NCBI GenBank assembly: GCA_001782515.1
Contig: MFOV01000017.1
Span: 77,097 to 85,016 of the forward strand
From: Candidatus Levybacteria bacterium RIFCSPLOWO2_01_FULL_39_10
GTDB lineage: Bacteria > Patescibacteriota > Microgenomatia > Levybacterales > UBA12049
Length of the DNA stretch: 7,920 nt
Reading direction: 5' to 3'
In this document: positions 1-3,992 of the stretch, piece after piece
How the letters are laid out: the number at the start of each line of letters is the position of its first letter
How positions within the stretch are numbered: the first letter of the stretch is position 1
Made by a program: the position numbers and the translations under genes
Notes under the pieces: model-generated
What the model was told of the DNA's origin: nothing
The model's input: only the letters and a program-made list of their open reading frames with translations
Databases searched by the model: none

Positions 1-287
1 TTAAGGCCTTCTGACTGATACGACACAATGTATCTTTGGTAGTTAGAACCCGGAGTTAATGTTTGCTCAACCACTAAATCGCTTCCCGGAAAATCAAGGC
101 TCCTCAAATAATCTATCGACAGCTCATGGGGACTACCTACCAGCTCCCCTCCCAGATTATTGTTCGGAAAATCCGCTTGATTAATTAATGAGCTGATTGA
201 TGCATTTTGTTTGGATAAAAGAAAAACTGAGAAAACTATTAAAATCAGAGTTAATCCGATAATTATAAATCTATTGTTTTTCTTCAT
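1..287 (-). CDS. Membrane-anchored or exported protein, probable alpha/beta hydrolase (S9 peptidase-like), C-terminus off the window
   Basis: An open frame starts at ATG 287-285 and runs off the left edge after 95 codons without a stop; the TTA at positions 1-3 is not in its frame. The N-terminus is MKKNNRF followed by a hydrophobic stretch at about residues 8-25 (IIIGLTLILIVFSVFLL), which is a signal peptide or an uncleaved signal anchor. After a Ser/Asn-rich linker come DYLRSLDFPGSDL and then SNYQRYIVSYQSEGL. I remember this arrangement (a short 'RS..FPGS' helix, then 'Y.RYI.SY.SEGLK') from the region before the catalytic domain of prolyl-oligopeptidase-like alpha/beta hydrolases in CPR genomes. 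The nucleophile, acid and histidine would all lie outside the window, so the family is an inference and the export signal is the firm part. No Shine-Dalgarno is visible. A TATAAT lies just upstream, so it probably has its own promoter and is not functionally tied to the purine genes. Confidence 0.6.
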   Translation of the reverse strand, partial: MKKNNRFIIIGLTLILIVFSVFLLSKQNASISSLINQADFPNNNLGGELVGSPHELSIDYLRSLDFPGSDLVVEQTLTPGSNYQRYIVSYQSEGL

Positions 288-290
288 AAT

Positions 291-329
291 TAAGTCAAGA
301 AATTATAAGTATACATAATCTTTGACTTA
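291..329. repeat. 8-bp inverted repeat flanking the candidate hydrolase promoter
   Basis: TAAGTCAA at 291-298 is the exact reverse complement of TTGACTTA at 322-329, with 23 bases between. The right arm overlaps the purF stop codon (327-329), and the TATAAT lies in the spacer. There is no T-run after the structure on the minus strand, so it does not look like an intrinsic terminator. It could be an operator or coincidental. Confidence 0.3.
302..307 (-). promoter_or_regulatory. Candidate -10 box (TATAAT) for the hydrolase gene
   Basis: The minus strand reads TATAAT at 307-302, a perfect match to the bacterial -10 hexamer, in the 39-nt gap between purF and the hydrolase gene. No good -35 hexamer lies 16-18 nt upstream. 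Transcription would start near 295, leaving a leader of about 8 nt. The region is AT-rich, so the hexamer could occur by chance. Confidence 0.3.
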
Positions 330-1916
330 TTTTCTAATGATTTTGAGTTCGATCAAATCGATAGTTCCGGAATCAATTCCTAAACTTGTCGGAACTTTTC
401 TTGGGCCGTTTCCCCCAAAACAATAAGTACAAAATTTTTCACGAGTTTCATTATCTGCGCCACATGCCTCAAATAATCCGTTCAGACTTAAATAACCTAA
501 GCTATCTACTCCTAATATTCTTGCTCTCTCATTTATATCGGGATAGTTATGAGCTGAAAGTTCTTCACGGGTAGGAAAGGCTACTCCCCAGTAACAGGGG
601 TTTACTATCGCTGGCGCGCCCAGCCTCACATGTACTTCACTTGCTCCCGCGTTTCTTAGCATGAACACTAGACCTTCCAGTTTTTTTCCTCCTCCCATTG
701 TATCTCCGCGAACCAGAGTGTCATCAACTAGAAGCACTTTCTTTCCTTTAACCAACTCCGGTATCACCATGAATCTTTCGCTTGGATTTCTTTTTCCCGT
801 TGGTTGAATAAAACTTCTTCCTTCATATCTCTTTTTCTTAAGTCCTTCAACCCTATCAACTCTGTTACCCAATGCTCTATGCGCTGCTCTGAAATAACCA
901 GTTTCATAATCTCTTCCTGAATCCGGCACAGGCATAATTGTTATCTGATCCCCTTCTTCAACATGAATTGGATTTTCCTGCCACAATAGTTCCCCCGCTT
1001 TAATCCTTGCTGTTGCTATATTATGCCCCATAAATTTACTATCAGGATCCATCATGTAAACTATTTCAAAAATACAAGACCGCTGGTTAGGAGCCGGAGA
1101 CAAATCCACGGTTATTGCTTCTTTCCCTTTTATTGAAATTGTCTCACCTGGCAAAACCTCCCTATACGTATCAATTTCTAAACCTTCTACCTTTAAAGCG
1201 GAATCCTCGACGGCAAGGGCAAAAGCTTTTGGATTTTCCCATGATCCAATTACACCAAAAAATAATGGGCGTATTCCTTCGGGATCACGGGATGCAACTA
1301 TTCCTTTCCCATCTGTTGCAATAAATGCCCAACCTCCCTCAAATTTTCTTTGTGCATTTACCATTCTCTCCTCAAGACTTTGGCCTTCTGCTCTTGCAAT
1401 TGCATTTAAAGCTACCCATGAATCATTATCCGGAAAATTTCCACCCCACTCAATCTTTCCTAATCTATCTCTCACTCCTTTCGCATTTGTTAAGTTACCG
1501 TGATGAGCAAGAGTTATTTCATCAAGGCTCATTGGCTGGATATTTGGCATATGATCAGAGTCTCCGGATGTTGGATAACGAGTGTGTATAATTGCTATTC
1601 TTCCATCGGGCACTATTGGGATCAATCTTCCGTTTTGAAAAGCAACATCAATTTTACCTTTACCCCTTACAAATTCTCCACTTCCTCTACTATCAAAAAC
1701 ACCATACCCTGCGTCCCCTTCAGCCCTGTGCTGAACTTTTTTTCCGGCACGATAAGTCGCATCTGCTAAGTCATAACCACCAATTGACCCGCTGACATCA
1801 ATCATTGCAAATAGTCCGCAATTCGATTGGATTCTTTCTGCTTCGGCGGTTGCAGTGACTAATTCTTCTTGAGGAATAAAAGAAGTTGGTCTATTATCTG
1901 ATTCAGCCCCTGCCAT
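327..1916 (-). CDS. purF: Amidophosphoribosyltransferase (glutamine PRPP amidotransferase), divergent Fe-S type with propeptide
   Basis: This enzyme makes 5-phosphoribosylamine from PRPP and glutamine, the committed step of purine synthesis. The protein has 529 residues (usual 460-510). Cys33 (SNCGLFAMID) matches the N-terminal nucleophile of the Ntn glutaminase domain, so residues 1-32 should be a propeptide; no in-frame alternative start lies closer to Cys33. The glutaminase domain continues with VQHRAEGDAG (61-70), HTRYPTSG (111-118), AHHGNLTN (137-144), Asp165 and RDPEGIRPL (210-218). The phosphoribosyltransferase domain has PVPDSG (329-334), RYEGRSFIQPT (363-373) and the PRPP motif VLLVDDTLVRGDT (394-406). 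Cys281, Cys441, Cys496 and Cys499 align with the four [4Fe-4S] ligands of the Bacillus subtilis enzyme. Oddities: the canonical Asn-Gly of the oxyanion hole is His139-Gly140, the 'DSE' motif reads DSW, and about six extra residues (around GGGKKL) follow the PRPP loop. Identity as PurF is secure. It is the last gene of the purine run and has its own promoter candidate. Confidence 0.95.
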   Translation of the reverse strand: MAGAESDNRPTSFIPQEELVTATAEAERIQSNCGLFAMIDVSGSIGGYDLADATYRAGKKVQHRAEGDAGYGVFDSRGSGEFVRGKGKIDVAFQNGRLIPIVPDGRIAIIHTRYPTSGDSDHMPNIQPMSLDEITLAHHGNLTNAKGVRDRLGKIEWGGNFPDNDSWVALNAIARAEGQSLEERMVNAQRKFEGGWAFIATDGKGIVASRDPEGIRPLFFGVIGSWENPKAFALAVEDSALKVEGLEIDTYREVLPGETISIKGKEAITVDLSPAPNQRSCIFEIVYMMDPDSKFMGHNIATARIKAGELLWQENPIHVEEGDQITIMPVPDSGRDYETGYFRAAHRALGNRVDRVEGLKKKRYEGRSFIQPTGKRNPSERFMVIPELVKGKKVLLVDDTLVRGDTMGGGKKLEGLVFMLRNAGASEVHVRLGAPAIVNPCYWGVAFPTREELSAHNYPDINERARILGVDSLGYLSLNGLFEACGADNETREKFCTYCFGGNGPRKVPTSLGIDSGTIDLIELKIIRK

Positions 1917-1927
1917 TATATAATCCC

Positions 1928-1956
1928 ATTTTGTAACGTGTTTTGGGTTTTGTCAA
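1928..1956 (-). promoter_or_regulatory. Candidate sigma-70-type promoter for purF
   Basis: On the minus strand a perfect -35 TTGACA (1956-1951) is followed after exactly 17 nt by CAAAAT (1933-1928), a 4/6 match to the -10 hexamer. Transcription would start near 1921, only a few bases before the purF ATG at 1916, so the message would be nearly leaderless. This fits the lack of a convincing Shine-Dalgarno for purF. The -35 sits in one arm of an inverted repeat. Confidence 0.45.
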
Positions 1957-1979
1957 CAGACAACTTTGACAATCAAAAC
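1940..1979. repeat. Imperfect inverted repeat upstream of purF, possible operator or RNA hairpin
   Basis: The inner arms TTGTCAA (1950-1956) and TTGACAA (1966-1972) are perfect reverse complements around a 9-base loop. Outer arms GTTTTG (1940-1945) and CAAAAC (1974-1979) are also complementary, separated from the inner arms by 4 and 1 unpaired bases. The structure covers the putative -35 of purF in the 85-nt gap after purM. No T-run follows on the minus strand, so it is not a typical intrinsic terminator. Either a repressor site or a processing hairpin in a purM-purF message would fit. Confidence 0.4.
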
Positions 1980-2001
1980 TATCATGTGGTGACATACTAA
2001 G

Positions 2002-3105
2002 TTATCTTAAGTCTAGCGTTTCGCCGCTAAATTTTAATTTTATCGGCTTTATTATTAATTGCTTTTCCCCCTTTTCAACAAATCCTGCCTCAATTGCTTT
2101 AAATTTATTTTTGCGAATTACATTAAGGGTTTTTGCAACATCTCTTGGTGATACAAACAAAGCATAATCCTGCCCCATATTATAAGTTTGATACATCTCA
2201 AAATCGTCCAGGTTTGCATGTTTTTGGATGAATTCGAATACTTCCTGGGGCTCGAAAACTTTTTCGATTATATATGTGAAAGCGGGGCGAGCTCGCATTA
2301 TTTTTCTTAGTCCGTGTCCTGTGATATTTGAAATGTAGTGAATATCAATATCAGCAATTTGTAAATCCTGGATAAGTTTTGCATAAATGTTTGATTTTGT
2401 TAACAAACTTTCTCCATACAATTTCCCGTTTGTTAATTTTGTGGCGTACCCTTTGGGAAGTTTTTTAGCAATTGCCCGGGCAAGTGAAATTCCATTCACA
2501 TTTACTCCATTACTTTTTATGAGAATTATTCTATCTCCTTCTTTTAGTTTTTTATCAGTTACTAAATGCTTCTTCAAACGAATTATACCAACTGCTGATC
2601 CTCCAAATTCCGCTGTTTTTTTCTCAACTATTCCTTTAAGGGTTGGGGTCTCACCTCCGCCCCAGGAAACTCCAGAAATGTCACAAGCTTTTTTCCAACC
2701 AACTATTAAATCTGTCATTCGTTCTTTGTCGTAAAGCCAATCATTATCCTCAATTGCCCAATAAGCATGAAGAACTAGCGGAGTAGCTCCAACGCTTACT
2801 AAATCATTAATAATTGTCGCTACGGTATCATGCGCTATAACATCATAATGAGTTTTTTTTGTAAATTTTCTAGTTCCATCGGCGATTAAATTTTTTGTTC
2901 CCAACCCTTCAATAACTGAGGCCATATAAATATTTCCCTGTCGCCAAACATATCCAGATTCTCCCCTGGTGTCGGTTACTTCCTTAAATTTGTGGACTAT
3001 CAAATTTTTTCCGGTCGCGCGCGCAGATTCCTGAAATAATTTTTTAATAGGATCTTTAGTGGCGTAATTATCCCCAACCTGGTAATAAGTTATTTTCTTT
3101 TTCAT
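2002..3105 (-). CDS. purM: Phosphoribosylformylglycinamidine cyclo-ligase (AIR synthetase), divergent
   Basis: AIR synthetase uses ATP to close the imidazole ring of FGAM, giving AIR. The 367-residue product is slightly longer than the usual 340-350. Family landmarks appear in the expected order: EGLGTKNLIAD (66-76, canonical 'GVGTKLL'), HDTVATIINDLVSVGATPL (92-110), GGGETPTLKG (149-158), the 'AGFAVG'-like FGGSAVGII (167-175), GVNVNGISLAR (200-210, canonical 'GIHSNGYSL'), NITGHGLRKI (260-269, canonical 'HITGGGL') and TYNMGQDYALFV (307-318, canonical 'FNCGVGM'). Many positions differ from standard PurM, and the N-terminus (YYQVGDNYATKDP) keeps only a trace of the usual 'Y..AGVDI'. The ATG overlaps the purQ stop as ATGA, which suggests translational coupling; no Shine-Dalgarno precedes it. 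A PurM/SelD/HypE/ThiL-superfamily protein of other function is conceivable, but the place between purQ and purF supports PurM. Confidence 0.88.
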   Translation of the reverse strand: MKKKITYYQVGDNYATKDPIKKLFQESARATGKNLIVHKFKEVTDTRGESGYVWRQGNIYMASVIEGLGTKNLIADGTRKFTKKTHYDVIAHDTVATIINDLVSVGATPLVLHAYWAIEDNDWLYDKERMTDLIVGWKKACDISGVSWGGGETPTLKGIVEKKTAEFGGSAVGIIRLKKHLVTDKKLKEGDRIILIKSNGVNVNGISLARAIAKKLPKGYATKLTNGKLYGESLLTKSNIYAKLIQDLQIADIDIHYISNITGHGLRKIMRARPAFTYIIEKVFEPQEVFEFIQKHANLDDFEMYQTYNMGQDYALFVSPRDVAKTLNVIRKNKFKAIEAGFVEKGEKQLIIKPIKLKFSGETLDLR

Positions 3106-3884
3106 TGACTAACAAAATTAACAATATTTTTAAACAATGGTAAACCCTGAGGAGAATTGACATTTCCTCTTCTCCAGTTCGGATGCTGTTCCGCTCGGAC
3201 AAAACATTCCGGATGGGGCATAAGGCCCAGCACTCGGCCCGTTATATCAGAAATTCCGACAATCGCATTTATTGACCCGTTTGGATTATCAGGATAGTTC
3301 TGAATCGGAACACCGCTTTCATCTACGTAACGGAATGCAACTAAATTGTCTTTTTCAATTTTTGATAAAACATTTGGGCGGGCGAAAAACTTTCCTTCTC
3401 CATGCGCCACAGGATACCAGATTATTTGATTTTCCAAACCTTTTAAAAATTTGCTTTTCGAATTTTTCTCAATTTTTATTTTTACCCATCTGCATTCAAA
3501 ATGCCCTGAGTCATTGGCGACAAGTGTTGTATCCATTTTTCCCACTTTGCCGAACGGAACAAGTCCGGTCCTTACCAAAACCTGAAATCCGTTACAAACA
3601 CCAATCACAGCTGTGTCCGTTCGGGATACAAATTTTTGGAGTTCGTCAGATAAATAGCTAACAAGCTCAGTTGCTAAAATTTTCCCTGAAACAATATCAT
3701 CCCCATATGCAAATCCTCCCGGGATTCCTAAAATTTGAAAATTTGATAGTTTCTTTTTCTTCGAACGAAGGTCGTTTATATGAACTAATTCTGCCTCAGC
3801 CCCGGCAATATTAAACGCATACGCCATTTCCTCATCCCTATTAATTCCATCCGCTTTAAGTATCAAAGCCTTCGGCTTTTTCAT
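3102..3884 (-). CDS. purQ: Phosphoribosylformylglycinamidine synthase, glutaminase subunit
   Basis: This is the class I glutamine amidotransferase subunit of FGAM synthase; it releases ammonia from glutamine for PurL. The product has 260 residues (usual 220-270). The nucleophile elbow GVCNGFQ puts the catalytic Cys at 97, and MPHPE supplies His224 and Glu226, so the triad is complete. GIPGGFAYGDDIVSGKI (53-69) is the strongly conserved early motif, and AHGEGKF (160-166) matches the family 'HGEGRF'. The C-terminus carries EQHPNWRRG (232-240) before the final LFKNIVNFV helix, where the common short PurQ has a compact 'L.GS.DG..LF'. I recall a similar tail in PurQ proteins that pair with PurS-fused PurL. 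It starts 108 nt after purL and overlaps purM by 4 nt. No Shine-Dalgarno is seen ahead of the ATG. Confidence 0.95.
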   Translation of the reverse strand: MKKPKALILKADGINRDEEMAYAFNIAGAEAELVHINDLRSKKKKLSNFQILGIPGGFAYGDDIVSGKILATELVSYLSDELQKFVSRTDTAVIGVCNGFQVLVRTGLVPFGKVGKMDTTLVANDSGHFECRWVKIKIEKNSKSKFLKGLENQIIWYPVAHGEGKFFARPNVLSKIEKDNLVAFRYVDESGVPIQNYPDNPNGSINAIVGISDITGRVLGLMPHPECFVRAEQHPNWRRGNVNSPQGLPLFKNIVNFVSQ

Positions 3885-3992
3885 ATTAAATTTTAAAAAG
3901 TAAATAGCAAATATACATAGTAAATATTAAATATGTTTATTTTTAAACCGCTTCTTGTATATTTTATTTTTAATATGTATTTTTAATATCGA
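3885..3992 (-). other. AT-rich purL-purQ intergenic gap
   Basis: This 108-nt stretch is almost all A and T and is the longest non-coding gap in the window. It contains direct repeats (tatttttaatat twice at 3965-3989; agtaaata at 3899-3906 and 3919-3926). It holds no open frame, no GC-rich hairpin and no clear -35/-10 pair; many partial TATAAT-like words occur, so an internal promoter for purQ-purM is possible but cannot be placed. Confidence 0.4.
3965..3989. repeat. Two-copy 13-nt tandem repeat
   Basis: The 12-base unit tatttttaatat occurs at 3965-3976 and again at 3978-3989, a period of 13 nt, ending 3 bases from the purL stop codon. The match is exact over 12 bases, but the low complexity of the region limits its meaning. 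Confidence 0.5.

Noticed and set aside
1115..1795. Several overlapping plus-strand frames inside purF
   Set aside because: They overlap each other and PurF, have no coherent composition, and PurF motifs run through the whole region on the other strand.
1915..1920. TATAAT overlapping the purF start codon as its -10 box
   Set aside because: Transcription would begin inside the gene after its only plausible start, and no -35 lies at the right distance; it arises from the ATTATATAATG context.
1940..1979. Intrinsic terminator after purM
   Set aside because: The hairpin is AT-rich with a 9-base loop and is not followed by a T-run on the transcribed strand; the promoter-like -35 in its arm makes an operator or chance more likely.
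1917..2001. Purine riboswitch upstream of purF
   Set aside because: The 85-nt gap has none of the conserved loop sequences or the three-stem layout, and the putative transcription start leaves almost no leader.
2387..2734. Plus-strand open frame of 115 codons inside purM
   Set aside because: It is antisense to a well-supported PurM, has no recognisable motif, and its hydrophobic, Phe/Ser/Pro-rich composition is what the complement of an AT-rich, Lys/Glu-rich gene gives.
3102..3104. TGA of purQ read as an amino acid (alternative code)
   Set aside because: The PurQ reading ends normally after its last helix, and the ATGA overlap with purM is a common coupling arrangement, so TGA is a stop here.
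3272..3661. Plus-strand open frame of 129 codons inside purQ
   Set aside because: It is antisense to PurQ, whose full catalytic triad is present; the translation shows no domain and no start-site signal.
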